Below, piece after piece: positions 22,554 to 34,336 of a stretch of 64,000 nt of DNA. The position numbers and the translations under genes were made by a program. The notes beneath the pieces are model-generated. The model worked only from the letters and a program-made list of their open reading frames with translations. It did not search any database and had not been told where the DNA came from. The number at the start of each line of letters is the position of its first letter. Within the stretch, counting starts at the first letter, position 1. Origin of the DNA: Buxus sempervirens (taxonomy: Eukaryota > Streptophyta > Magnoliopsida > Buxales > Buxaceae); the NCBI GenBank assembly GCA_947561395.2, contig OX387192.1, forward strand, positions 2,356,001-2,420,000, read 5' to 3'.

Positions 22554-24612
22554 TTTATACAGGTAACATGAGACTCACTTAATAGGGAACACACTCCCTT
22601 GAAAATGAACATCGAATATGAGCAGGGGAGAGACTTAACTTCCTAAACTTGGCAGCATGTATTTGTTTTTATATATATGAAAAAATAAAGTGTTGAGGGG
22701 TGATACCTAAGAGTGCTTGAGCACCGGTGCAGGGTGAAGACACCTCCTAAGCCGGACAGCAGCTGGAAACCACGAGGTGGAGTGTTTGTGGAGTTGTGGA
22801 GGCCACGAGGTGGCCAAGGAAGCTGCGAGGGTGTGCTTCGAACCAAGAGGAGTGAAGAAGAAGAGGAAGTCGAGAAGAAACCAGCGCAGAAACCAACCAA
22901 GAGAAAGCTCTCCTCCCAAAATAAAATCCCCCAACCAAAGAGGAGCCAACCGAAAAATTTCCAACAACCCGAAATGATCCAACCCAAATTTTCCAACCCC
23001 CTGCAATGGAGCATCGTGTGGTTTATATAGGAGAGAAAAAAAAAGGATCCGCTAAGCTTGCGCTCAACGCATATCGTGCTTGCCACGTTCGCCAGAGCGG
23101 CAAAATGATGAGAGAATAATAAATGCGGCCGCTCGATGGTCGGAAAAATCCGATTTTTTGGATTTAGTCCCTGGGTATTTTCAATTTAATCCGATATTCT
23201 TGGATTTTTACAGATTTAGTCCCTGGGATATTTCGTACGTTTGTATATTTACGGATTTGATCCCCGAGATATTTTCCTGCACAACTCGCCACGTGTGCAG
23301 ATTTTTGCCACGTGCGCAGTTTGCCAGTTTTGCTGCTCGGAAATTTCGTCAGCTCATATTTTCTCCATCCGGACTCCGATCTGGGCAAACTCAGTTGCGT
23401 TAGAATCGTATCGGAGCCCTCTATCCAATGACCTAGGGGTAGGCATCTGGATCGGATTTTAGCAGAAAGTCAACTTTTGGCTCCCCCAAAGTTTGACCGC
23501 CTGCAGAACCTTCATCCGGACTCCGATTCCTGCAAACTCAGTTGCGTTAGAACCGTGTTGAGATTCTCTATCCAATGACATAGAGTGAGGTGGCCAATTA
23601 TCACTTGATCAAAAAGTCAAATTTTCACCCCTTAGGGTTTGACTTTCTGTCCAGGGTTTGCATTTCTGGCTTTTCCGGGAGCGCAAAAATGAGGTACTTA
23701 CAACAAGCATGCACCCCCAAGTGAGCTGCATAACATGACCTCACCATGGCCCTTTTCCATGTGGGGCATAGATGTCATTGGCATGATTTCCCCTAAGGCA
23801 TCAAACGGGCACAGATTTATCCTAGTAGCTATCGATTACTTCACTAAGTGGGTAGAAGCGGCTTCATATGCGAATATCACAAGCAACCATGTTATTAGAT
23901 TTTTGAAGCACAATATCATTTGTCGTTATGGACTGCCAAGTGCCATAGTATCAGACAACGCTTCAAATATTAAGAACAAGGACATGAAGAAGATGTGTGA
24001 ATAGTTTCAGATCACCCACCATAAGTCAGCTCTATACAAAACAAAGATGAATGGGGCAGTAGAAGCAGCAAACAAAAACATAAAGAAAATCATTCAGAAA
24101 ATGGTAGTAAGTTACAAAGATTGGCATGAAATGTTACCACTTGCTCTACATGCCTACAGAACCTCAAACCGGACTTCAATTGGGGCAACCCCGTATTCAT
24201 TAGTCTATGGAATGGAAGCAGTTTTACCAGTGGAAGTAGAAATCCCATCACTAAGAGTGCTCATGGAAGCTGAATTGGAAGAAGCTGAATGGATACAGTC
24301 AAGACATGATCAACTCAATCTGATAGAAGAGAAGCGTTTGAAAGCACTTTGTCATGGCCAATTGTACCAGAGGAGAATGGCCCGGGCCTACAATAAGAAG
24401 GTGAGACCTAGAACTTTCCAAGAAGGAAACTTGGTGCTAAAGAAAATCATACCATTTTTGGAAGATCCTCGTGGTAAGTTCAAACCAAATTGGGAAGGGC
24501 CTTATGTCATCAAGAAGGTCCTGTCAGGGGGTGCACTCATCTTGACAGAAATGGATGGGACAGATTTTCCTGAGCCAATTAACTCTGATGCGGTAAAAAG
24601 GTATTTTCCTTG

Positions 24613-25596
24613 ATTGAATATTACTAGGAAATGATCTAAGGCCATTTTTCTTTATGTCCCTCAAAATTTAATCCCTAGTCTAGCCAAGTCGAGTCGGTTC
24701 GTTTTTTTGATAAACCTAAACCAGACTTACAGTCTTATACTGGGGCAAAACAAATTGGGGCAAGGCCAATTGGGGCATAAAAAAAAAAGAAAGAGAAAAG
24801 AGCGAAAAGGCAAAGAGAAATGGCAAAGGAAAACCAAGTGTGAAAAGAGATGAAAAGGATACATTTTGGGGAAATGGGGCAAAATTCATCATGACTGTAA
24901 GTCCGGTCGACCTATTTCCACATTTGAAAAATTTTGGGCCTTTAATACCTTTTTCTTTCATAAACTGAGCTTAGCCTTTGTTTCGTCCTATTTTTAAGCC
25001 CTCGGTGATCTTAGTTTGTTCATTCAAATTTCAGAGTAAGGTTGGTGATGACGGAATGCAAAAGCCGGCCCTAGTGAAAACCGTAACTAGCACTAGGGGC
25101 AATATTGGCAAGAAGAAAAAAAAAGAAAATGTAATGAAAAAAAAAATGAAATAAGAGGTTGAGTTGATAATGTTATCCAAGATTGAAGAGAAATCAGCAC
25201 GAGTACTGAGACTGGGCAGATTGGGAAAAAAGGGGTCGAAAATGGAGGAAAAGCCATTTGGGGATGATTCTAAAAGTCCTAAGATAGATAGATTTGATCC
25301 CTCATTGTTTGGATTACCCTTTTCATTATTTAACCTGGTTTTAATTCCTTTAATTATGGGTGATTAAGTATATGGACCAAATTTCAAAAAAAAAAAAAAA
25401 CTATACTTTGGCCAGTGATGAGAAATCAAATACTTTTTTTTTATTTTATAAAACCTTTGTTTTTACAAGCATCTGAGCATTCTGAGGCCAATAATATGAA
25501 AACTTATTTTTGAATAAAATCCTTTGTCTTTCCACTATTGGAGTTTGCTTTGATACAAAGGTATGAAAAAAAAAACCAAATGTGTAGGAAAGATGG
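24613..25596 (+). other. 3' untranslated region of element A
   Basis: Non-coding sequence after the integrase stop, with the GGGGCAAA-type motifs common in the 3' region of Tat elements (24738-24780) and several A-rich runs. The short open frame at 25164-25367 has no recognisable domain. Confidence 0.6.
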
Positions 25597-25748
25597 CTAG
25601 GCTGTGTCCTCTAGCCGCTCCTTAAGCTCCTGAATCCGAGCTGCCTGAGCTGCGATAACCCCAAAAGCCCCCTCTGCAGCGGGATCACTCAAGAAGGAAA
25701 TAACCTCATCTGAAAGAGTCTGTCTAATCCTCATGCCTCTAAGGTTGG
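25597..25748 (-). pseudogene. Fragment of an antisense ORF at the 3' end of element A
   Basis: A minus-strand frame ends at 25597 and encodes LRGMRIRQTLSDEVISFL, a short Ala/Gly-rich stretch and a helical end (RIQELKERLED). It is cut at 25748 by the LTR of element C. Some Tat-lineage elements carry an antisense ORF between pol and the 3' LTR, and this is in that place and orientation. The identification rests on position and protein-like composition only. Confidence 0.45.
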
Positions 25749-26319
25749 TGTAGACACCTAATTTTTGCACCCCTAAAATGAAGAAAAATGAAAAGTCAAA
25801 CCCTGAGGGGGTAAAAAATTTGACTTTATGATTCAAGTGAATTTGGCCATCAAACTTTATCCCATTGAAAAGAACATTTCGACACTGTTCTAACGCAATT
25901 GAGTTTGCTGGAATCGGAGTCCAGATGAGGAAGTTATGAACCGGTCAAACTTTTGGGGAGTGAAAAGTTGATTTTTTGCTCAACCCCAATTCAGCTGCCA
26001 AACTTGATCCCAGTGGATAGTGGGTTCCGAGCCAATTCCAATGATACCAAATTTGCTGAAATCGGACATCGGACGAAAAAGTTATGGACAGTTGAAATTT
26101 CGAAGAAAGTTGCCCATGTGGCAAAACAGTAGCAAAAAAGCAGAATAAAGGAATAAAATAAAAAAAATAATTGTCTTTAGAAAATATCTTAATTTTTAAT
26201 AATATTTTAATAAATATCTAAAGATATTTAGAATAAAATAATAATAAATCGGAATAAAATCTTTTCAAAAAACCAAATTTAATAAAAGAATTCAAATCCG
26301 GCATTTAAAAAACGTGCGC

Positions 26320-26547
26320 AACCGCACTTGAAGTGCGGTTTGGTTTGAACCGCACTTTAAATGCGGTTTTGATCTTCTAGAAGGTGAACACGTGTCCTGT
26401 ACGGTGACAGCTGGCAGATCCGCGCAGATTCGCACGTTTTTAATGCCAACCGCACTTGAAGTGTGGTTTTTGCATTTTTTGTGTAATTTGGCAAAAACCG
26501 CACTTGAAGTGCGGTTGTGACCAAACTGCACTTAAAGTACGGTTTCG
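26320..26547. repeat. ACCGCACTTGAAGTGCGGT dyad array in LTR C
   Basis: Five units: a perfect 19-bp inverted repeat at 26321-26339, then variants at about 26350, 26448, 26496 and 26525. The AT-rich surrounding sequence makes the GC-bearing arms stand out. Two further units occur at 27371-27385 and 27400-27416. Confidence 0.9.
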
Positions 26548-26560
26548 GCCAATTTTTGCC

Positions 26561-26568
26561 TATAAAAG
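26561..26568 (+). promoter_or_regulatory. TATA box of LTR C
   Basis: TTGCCTATAAAAGGGGGCC, immediately downstream of the dyad array. Transcription is expected to start near 26592. Confidence 0.75.
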
Positions 26569-28091
26569 GGGGCCAGCCCCCGATTTGGAGCAAGCTGGCC
26601 CCCCTTGTCTCCTGCATGTTCCCCCTCCTTCCCTTCGACGTTTTACATGTCCACACCCTGTCGAAGTCCATCTAGCCCAGAGAAATACCCATTTTACCCC
26701 TAAAGTGTTGCTTCAGCTCTCCCTTCCCATCTTTTCCATTCTTTTCAGCATATAAATCAGCGAACCCCTTTTCAAATCAATTCCAAAGAATCGCATGAAG
26801 TGTGGAAGTGCTGCCGAATTCACTCGGAAGGACAACCACACACCAAAGCAAACCAAGGGTTAAACTGTAAGCATTTCTACAGTTTTAAGTGAATTTTAGT
26901 TAATTTTGCTAATCTTCTTAAATTTCTTTATGTTTTGATTTTATTCTGTCATATCTAACGTGTTTATTGACTATTGTGCATCACGGGAAACTGGATCCAA
27001 GGTGATGATTTCCATAAAAAGGGAAGGAAAGTACCTTTAAGTTAAAAGAGACACTTTAAATAAGTGTTAAGTTAATTTAACTAACCCATTTTACTTACTA
27101 TCAAGGACTGATTTCTCTCCTTTGAAGATCTATTGTATCCCTGTAATCTTCCTCTCCTTTCTTTCTTGACAATGGCTACGAATTATTAGAAGAAAGACTT
27201 GCTCCTCCAAAGAACATAAGAGAAAAGAAGAAAAGGCCTTTTCAGGCCAAATGAAGCGAAAATAGCATTGTGAAGATGCTAAAGAACTTCAACAAAGCTG
27301 CCGGAATCCCCAGGAGACCAATCAAACTGATCCAGAGTGAAATTAGAACAAAACTGCAAGTTTGGGTGACAACCGCACTTACAGAGCGGTTTGGGTAGAA
27401 CCGCACGGGGAGTACGGTCAAATCAAAAAAGTGATTAAAAAGTTGATTTTTTCGGCCCAGTTGGACATGACCCGACCTGAACCAGCTTGAACCAACCTTT
27501 TAGATGTCTCGGGCTATTTTAAGCCCATTTGAGAGCTGTGGACCTAAAAGGGCCCACCAAGACCACCTTGGGCCCACTTGTGGGGCCCATATTTGACCCA
27601 AACCAGGCCCGTTCTCAAAAAACGGGCCCAAGGCCATTTGACCCTTGGCTAATGGGCCAAGTCCAAGCCCAATAAGCCCTTAATATTCCTAAATAATTTA
27701 ACAAATAACCAAAAAAGGGTTACCCAATAACCCTACTGGGCCCCAAGCCCAACCTTGGCAACCCATGGGTCTTCCCAAACCATCAGAGGGTCTTGCCAGA
27801 CCAAACAAGGTGGCATGTTGGTCTAGGAAGGGTGAAACTGACTCAAAAACCAGGGAGACCCGAGGGACCCGTTAAACCGACGGCGCGGGCCGGGGTGTCT
27901 TCGGACTTCCTCGGACGTAACCGAGGACTTAGCTAGAACTCTGAAAAGCCTCAGATCAGACTTAGACCCGGATAGGGCAATCACCTTGTTTGCCTGAACC
28001 TCTCAAGCAGTGGTGACTCCGAATGACCCGAGGCACGCACTCCCACGTGCGCCCCGTGTGCGATCTAGGCTAGATTTAGGTGCGTACAGCT

Positions 28092-28110
28092 TGGCGACTC
28101 CGCTGGGGAC
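28092..28110 (+). promoter_or_regulatory. Primer-binding site of element C (tRNA-Arg)
   Basis: TGGCGACTCCGCTGGGGAC begins three bases after the LTR. From memory, plant tRNA-Arg(UCG) ends CCCCAGCGGAGTCGCCA, which is complementary over the first 17 bases. Confidence 0.88.
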
Positions 28111-29427
28111 CCCTCAACCCAGCTGGACCTTGGTTATCAAATGAGTCAACCTAGGTGGATAAGTAGATTTAGGAAGTACTTCTTGTCCAAATTTAGTGAT
28201 TTACGGAACTTATGTAATTACATGGTATTGGGGGATCCTGTCATATGGACGAGATAATTGCCTAAGGAAAGTGGAATTTAAGCGGTTCCCTGTGACCCTC
28301 CACTTACCTGGGGATCCACCCAGACATTGTATTACATACTGTTCTGTATTCTCACTATAAAAGTGACATTAAGGAACCCTTAATCTGCCCATTGTCCGAG
28401 AATCATCCGAGCAGACACCGCACTGGACCCCACTGCACATACAAGCACCTCACCGTGAATGAACTTTAAACTGCATGGGGTGACATGCACGAGGGGGTCT
28501 GCATGGATGGTTCGAACTGAATGCTGTCTGAATATCTGAATGCTCTTCTTAACCAAAACCTAGTCCTCTTTAGCATCCACCCTTCTTCAAACGAGAAACT
28601 TACTTTTGGGATGGTATTAGCCCTACACTCCCATGGCTTGCCGGGGAAAGCAGGGTAAACCCATCTCCCCAGGTTTCTGGACTCTTCAAGCAGCATTGGT
28701 TTCTTGCCATGGTACGCGAGGGGTCTATTACTTGTCTCAGACCCTTGTAGGCATGTGCCTCGGGCTGGGTATCCTTCCCCACCTATTATTTCTGATAAAC
28801 CCTGATGTGAATATGAGCACAAATGAACAAATATGGGTAAAATCAATTAGGGGCATTAACCCCCGGCTTGGTTTGCGTTAAATTAAGTGAGATCTAGTCC
28901 AGGGGCTGCCTTAGCCCTAAGGAAACCAACCCAATTTGATCAAGGGTTTAACCCCAGATCCATGCATCCGAGTTTTGCAAACCGTAAGCCTAGTCGGTCT
29001 TGGTTCAAATGAAAGCCGGCCAGATCAACAGAAATGAGTCAGAACAAAGGCAGAAAAACCGTAGAGTTAGGATTTCAGCCCACCTGCCAAGCCGCAAACT
29101 TGTACCCTCCTTTTGGGTTCCCAACAACCCTAAAGGTGATTCTTTTTGCAGATTTATTCTTGTAAATTTCGCCCTTGAAGGCAAGTTGTAAATATTATTG
29201 TATTCAGTTTAACACCAGGGGCAGATGAAAGGAGAGATGAAAGAAAAGGCCGGCTAAGACCTGGATGTGCTTTCCAAACATTTAGAAGACACAACCTTTA
29301 GGACCACACAACTTGAATGCTTGGATTTAATTTCCGTAATTAATAATTACATGAACTGCTTAGACATTGAGTTAATTTTTGCATATTCTGTTGCATGCCT
29401 TAGACTATCCGAAATCGGATAGTCGGC
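28111..29427 (+). other. Leader of element C before ORF1
   Basis: No coding frame with recognisable features. Short overlapping open frames on both strands at 28466-28881 look like chance. This is the usual Ogre 5' leader position. Confidence 0.55.
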
Positions 29428-30845
29428 ATGGCATCTTCATCCTCAACTGAGAGAGTTCACTTCCCTAGGACAGAGAAGTGTGCCTTTGATACACCTTGGA
29501 TCCGTTCCTGGACAAGGCAATTGCAAGGAGATGAGCAAATTCATTGGGAACAGAAATACCACATGGGACAAACTCTGTCCCTGTTAAATGTGCCAGTTAA
29601 TTGGGACATGATCCAAGCAGCCCTGCTTTTCTGGGATCCCCACTCTTCCCTCTTTAGGTTTAGGACTAATGAGTTGACTCCCACAATTGAGGAATTTGAA
29701 CTATTCCTCCGATTTCGTGACCATGGAGAACCAGCTAGGCCAAGTCTCAAAGATAGCTACAAGAATGAAGCTTGTACTTTCTTTGGCCTACCAAGAAGAG
29801 AATTCTAGACCTTAGGAGGTGACCAGGCATTCACGCGGGTCTCTAAAACCTTCCTCGCTGAAAAGACAAGGGATAAAAAGCAGGAAAGACCCCGTGTTTG
29901 GTGGGACACCTTCACTCTCGTGGTTCTGTCACAGCTCTTCTTTCCTACTGGGGGAGACACCATTAATTTGGCCCTCATGGAAATTGTAGACCAACTCCAA
30001 GTGAAATTCCGGGTTGCGCCATTGATTCTTGCTCAGCTATACCATGCTTTGACCATGACTAAGAACGGAACTAGGAGGTTTCAGGGATGCGCTCCTCTCC
30101 TACACATTTGGCTTCAAGATCACCTGATGGTTGCTGAACCTGTCAGCCTACATTATGGGTACGTCCGTAACAATGTCACCTTGATGGCCCGAAGAAAGAT
30201 TAAGACTTACCCTCCAGAGAGGACGGGTTTGACCACTTTCTCCAACTAAGCGGAGAAACTGATATAAGATGGGGAGGCACATTTGACCAGACATATACCC
30301 CCGTCATAGCTTTCAGGAAAAGACATTGCCTAGCCTTGATAGGCTTGACTCATGCCATGCCATACTATCCGGTTTGAATTCTGAGACAGTTTGGGAAGTC
30401 TCAGGGAATACCGATCAAGGATGAGGCGGAGGGATTAACTAGCCCACTTACATGGGAATTGAAGAAAAAATTGGTGAAAGAATGGCAACACGTGCACATA
30501 CTCCAAGAGGACATTTTCACTACATCTGACGTTCGTGATTACGAACAATGGATTACTCGAGAAACTGGTTTTGACAGTCTACCTCCTCTCCATATCGTCA
30601 CCTCTGACGATATCCCAGTTCTGCCCCTTGACACATACAGGGATAGGGTGGCCGAACTAAGGGAATCTCACTCTCGAATCCACCGTGCATATGTGGATTC
30701 CGAGCGTAAAAACAAGCAGGCCAATGAGGCCCTTCAGCAGCAGCTTGACACCATGCGCAGACGCGCAAAAGAGGACCGACGTCTGCGGAATAAACTTCTG
30801 CGTGCCTTGAAAAGGCGAGACGTGTCCTCTCATCATGATGACTAA
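29428..30845 (+). pseudogene. Ogre-type ORF1 of element C, decayed
   Basis: A frame starts at ATG 29428 (MASSSSTERVHFPRTEKCAF) and contains NELTPTIEEFELFLRF, typical of the ORF1 proteins that Ogre elements carry upstream of gag (DUF7745-like, from memory). Their function is unknown. A TAG at 29806-29808 interrupts the frame, which continues in phase to 30249 (LSQLFFPTGGDTINLALMEI). A frameshift follows, and the last part (30459-30845) ends in a charged, coiled-coil-like helix (NEALQQQLDTMRRRAKEDRR). Intact length would be about 470 codons. It lies wholly within the intron predicted between the LTR donor and the gag acceptor. Confidence 0.8.
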
Positions 30846-31184
30846 CCTAGCTAGACCCTGGGTTTGTTTTAATTCTGAATTTGATCATGTAATTTGCTTG
30901 ATGTTATGTACTTGAACTTTGTTATTGTAATTTTTAAATATGAAGTTTCTGTGAGATTCATTGTCTTATGTTGAATTTAATCTGCAAAGGCAAAACAAGT
31001 CAGAGAAAATTAATTGAAGTCCTCCATACGCAACTGGCCTCAACGGCCACCATCTTTAAATTTTCATCAATCAGGTCACTTCAAAAATCTTGAAACCAAG
31101 TAAGTGTTCTAGATAAAGAACCCCCAACCCAATGAGCTCAGATCACACCTGTTTGTGTCTTTTTTCAAGAACATTCGGTTAACC
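30846..31184 (+). other. Spacer between ORF1 and tandem repeats in element C
   Basis: AT-rich untranslated sequence following ORF1; nothing further recognised. Confidence 0.5.
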
Positions 31185-31770
31185 TTTTGGGGCACTGAAG
31201 CCACTGGTAATTAAGCCAGAAAATTGGTGGAGGATCGTCCTGGCATAGCATACCCTGTTGAGAAGCGTCAAAGTCAAAGGCAATTAAGCCAACGACTAGC
31301 TAAGGTACGCTCGGATATCCTTAGCCGAAGTTTTGGGGCACTGAAGCCACTGGTAATTAAGCCAGAAAATTGGTGGAGGATCGTCCTGGCATAGCATACC
31401 CCGTTGAGAAGCGCCAAAGTCAAAGGCAATTAAGCCAACGACTAGTTAAGGTACGCTCGGTTATCCCTAGCCAAAGTTTTAGGGCACTGAAGCCACTGGT
31501 AATTAAGCCAGAAAATTGGTGGAGGATCGTCCTGGCATAGCATATTCCATTGAGAAGCGCCAAAGTCAAAGGCAATTAAGCCAACGACTAGCTAAGGCAC
31601 GCTTGGGTATCCCTAGCCGAAGTTTGGGGCACTGAAGCCACTGGTAATTAAGTCAGAAAATTGGTGGATGATCGTCCTAGCATAGCCTTCCCCGTTGTGA
31701 GGCACCAAAGTCAAAGGAAATTAAGCCAACGACTAGCTAAGGTATGTCCAGGAACTACTAGCCGAACTTA
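31185..31770 (+). repeat. 146-bp tandem repeat, 4 copies
   Basis: Units marked by GGCACTGAAGCCACTGGTAA at 31191, 31337, 31483 and 31628. The copies are very similar. A fifth, strongly diverged partial copy (GGCACTAACGCCACCAGGGA) follows from about 31768. Confidence 0.95.
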
Positions 31771-31924
31771 GGCACTAACGCCACCAGGGATTAAACTGTT
31801 GATTGGCGGAGGTACGCCTGGGTGTTGCTTTTCAGCTCACCCCCTGCGGAGACTTTACATGGTCCAACCTCGTGATACTGAGCTCAAACCAACCTTTTTA
31901 AATCTCGGGTTCCCTTCCCCAGCT

Positions 31925-32215
31925 GTTTGGCTAAAATAGACCAGTCTAAACTGGGTTCTCTCTCCCAGCCGTTTGGCTAAAATAGACCAATCTAAACCAG
32001 GTTCTCTTTCCCAACCATTTGGCTAAAACAGACTAGTCTAAACTGGGTTCTCTTTCCCAGTAGTTTGGCTTAAACAGATCGGTTCAGGGTTCCCTCTCTC
32101 AGCCGTTTGGCTAAAATAGACCAGTTTAAACCGGGTTCTCTTTCCCAGCTGTTTGGCTAAAATAGACCAGTCTAAACCGGGTCCTCTTTCCCGGCCGTTT
32201 GGTTAAAATAGATTA
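31925..32215 (+). repeat. 46-bp tandem repeat, ~7 copies
   Basis: The unit contains GTTTGGCTAAAATAGACCAG and GGGTTCTCTTTCCCAGC. Copies begin near 31925, 31971, 32017, 32063, 32105, 32151 and 32197. The array ends ~140 bp before the gag acceptor. Confidence 0.93.
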
Positions 32216-32344
32216 GGTTCATAAGTCCCTATCATTTTCAAAATAATTCAAATAAATTAATCTTTAATTATTTTGGACAGTTAAAATATATCAGTAACCA
32301 TGCTTTATGCCTTTAATATAAGTTGCACTAATATCCGCTGGTTG

Positions 32345-32355
32345 TTCTCCCCAGG
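32345..32355 (+). promoter_or_regulatory. Splice acceptor before gag of element C
   Basis: GTTGTTCTCCCCAG ends at 32354 and is followed by GTACC, as in A (13063) and B (56853). Confidence 0.55.
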
Positions 32356-32410
32356 TACCAAAATAGCTTTCCGAAGCCCGTACCTCTTAAGATCCAGAAG
32401 GAGGCTTGAA

Positions 32411-34336
32411 ATGGAGCAATCAAGAGACCAGGCACCATCAGGTCAAGACCAGGCAGAATCCAGTCAAACACAGACAGTATCTGACCTACAACAGAGGATT
32501 GATAGCATGGGTACCATCATCCAGGAATTGATTGCAGAATTAAGATAGCTAAGGATGGCTCCCCCTGCTGCACCAGTGGCTTTGCAGCAACCAATTGCTC
32601 CACCACAGACAGAAGCTCCACCGCCATACCCGGTATATCCAGCTCCGTTAGTACCACCGCCCCCTCCACAGGCAGTACCACTCCCTCAGACCATTGCACC
32701 TGTCCAGCTGGGGCAAGAAGAAGAAGACTGGTATCGGACTCAGCAGGCCCAGTTTGAAGAGAAGATGGCAGCAAACAAAGCAGAAGTAGAAGCCTTGCGA
32801 GAGAAAGTCAAACAATTATGTCCTAGTGCTGTTCCTACTGAGGCTACTTTGGACAGCCTATGGTTCTTCTCATATGTTCAGCTCCCTCCTAAGTTCAAGT
32901 GCCTAGATTTGCATCAATTTGATGGTACTAGATGTCCGCTGAACCACTTGCGATCATACTCCGGAGATATGTGCCAGTACGCTAAAGATGAAAAGATAAT
33001 GGTACAATTTTTCCAGAGATCATTGACGGGGGCAGCATACACTTGGTTTTTGAGTCTGGACAAAACCAAGATTAAAACCTGGAATGATTTTGCAGCAGCG
33101 TTCATCCAGGAGTACCATTTGAACAGCCAAATTGTACAAACTAGGGCAGAGCTGCAGAGGCTGACAAAGAAGAATCAGGAGTCGGTTAGAGAATATGCCA
33201 AACGTTGGAAGGATTGGCAACTCTAGTCCAACCACCATTACTTGAACAAGAGATGACTTCTCTGTTCATCACCTCCCTGGGACAGCCATTTTTCTCCTTG
33301 TTATTGGGACAGAGTACTTCCAACTTCAATGATCTGATTCTGACGGCTGACAGAATTGAGGACGCTGTTAGAGCTGGCAAAATAGATGGTAGTGGCCAGG
33401 GTCCCGCCCAAAGGAGGCCGGCAGCAGGACAGAGTGGCAGAAACCAGGGGCAAGAGCCCAGAAGGCAGGAGGCCCAGACGGTTAATTATGTACAGCCAAC
33501 GCAGCCTTACCATATTTCTCAGAGGCCTGAAGGCCAGGGACAACTTGCGAATCAACCAGTGAGAAGAACTAGAGGCAAGGATGAAGAGGGTGTTAACCCC
33601 ATTGCCTTATGCACCTGCAGAACTGTTGGCCACACTGCTAAAGAAGGGGTACTTACAGATCAGGCCTCCCAATCCTTGGATGGTTAACTCACGAAACTAT
33701 AATGCAGCTGAAAGATGTGAGTACCATTCTGGAGCTCCCGGGCATTCCACTAATCGATGCTGGGATTTGAGGCATGACATACAAGATCTAATAGACAGTA
33801 AGAAGATCTCTGTAGATCCCCCAGCACCAGCAGCACCGACTCCACCTACTGGCACATCTACCAATCCTCTCCCGGACCATTCTAAGGCTTCTGCTAGTGG
33901 ATTTGTAAATCAGATCATCAATGACCATGATTGTGAAGTACAGTTCAATCCATCTTTGTTGATCAGGCGACCGGGGCAAATTTTCAGGATTTACCTTCAA
34001 GGAGGGGCAATGCATCAGCAAGTATGCGTCATCAATGGAGATGATGACGAAGAAACCTTCTTGGGATTCCCCCTGGTGCACTTCCACCTTCCGGAACCAG
34101 AACCTTGCTACCCTCCACCAGTCCCGAATTCACCTCCCTTAAACATCTTTGACATAATGAATAATCCCTTCCATGATCCAATGGACCTCTCATTTGAGCC
34201 GCCCACTCTTAACCTATCACAACTCCACCTTGGACAATCATCCTATTGTGCGGTACCTCCGCCTTACCAGTTCCTACCTATTTACCATGAATCCACCATC
34301 ACTTCTACTGAAAGAGAAGTCGATCGGATCACCTGA
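32411..34336 (+). pseudogene. gag of Ogre-like element C, decayed
   Basis: Starts at ATG 32411. In order: Gln-rich N-terminus, TAG at 32546-32548, a Pro-rich stretch (about 32555-32690), a helical segment, the gag domain (HQFDGTRCPLNHLRSYSGDM, FQRSLTGAAYTWFLSL), then a frameshift near 33212. The second half (LGQPFFSLLLGQSTSNFNDL) is in another frame, and a second shift near 33590 precedes the knuckle-like CEYHSGAPGHSTNRC. The first stop of the tail frame is TGA 34334-34336. The domain order matches gag of A and B, but sequence identity is clearly lower. Confidence 0.87.

Larger units (their letters stand above)
20860..23702 (-). mobile_element. Antisense solo LTR of a C-related Tat family, TSD ACAAG
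   Basis: The plus strand runs from TGTGCGCGCGTCGG to ...GGTACTTACA (2843 bp) between exact copies of ACAAG (20855-20859 and 23703-23707). On the minus strand it starts TGTAAGTACCTCATTTTTGC, similar to the LTR of C. It has a PBS-like U5 motif (20895-20904) and a TATA-like CTATATAAAC (23030-23021). No internal region or PBS was seen, so it is a solo LTR. The middle is rich in GGCCC-type motifs. Confidence 0.88.
20601..24612 (+). pseudogene. Integrase of element A, split by a second solo LTR
   Basis: The zinc-binding HHCC region (GGVCGPHMNGHMLAKKILRLG ... CHQCQ) lies before the interruption at 20859. The first expected His is Asn here (VNGG, versus VHGG in B). The catalytic core resumes at 23708 after the inserted LTR, with Asp in GIDVIGMIS, Asp in IVSDNASN and Glu in NGAVEAANK. 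A TAG at 24002-24004 replaces a Gln codon of B. The C-terminal domain (FQEGNLVLKK, KFKPNWEGPYVIKK) ends with YFP and a stop at 24610-24612. Confidence 0.88.
25749..28088 (+). mobile_element. 5' LTR of Ogre-like element C
   Basis: It runs from TGTAGACACCTAATTTTTGC to GGTGCGTACA (2340 bp), directly before a tRNA-Arg PBS. U3 contains an ACCGCACTT-dyad array (26320-26547) ending 13 bp before the TATA box TATAAAAG (26561-26568). Two more units of that dyad lie in R-U5 (27371-27419). A possible donor (ACT/GTAAGC) is at 26867. The PBS-like TGGTGACTCC is at 28011-28020. The element inserted into the 3' region of A. Confidence 0.88.

Noticed and set aside
20860-23702. Complete retrotransposon inside the integrase of A
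   Set aside because: No PBS, PPT or coding domains between the TSDs; size and ends fit one LTR only.
28466-28881. ORFs on both strands in the leader of element C
   Set aside because: Overlapping frames on both strands, no domain, and position in the non-coding Ogre leader.
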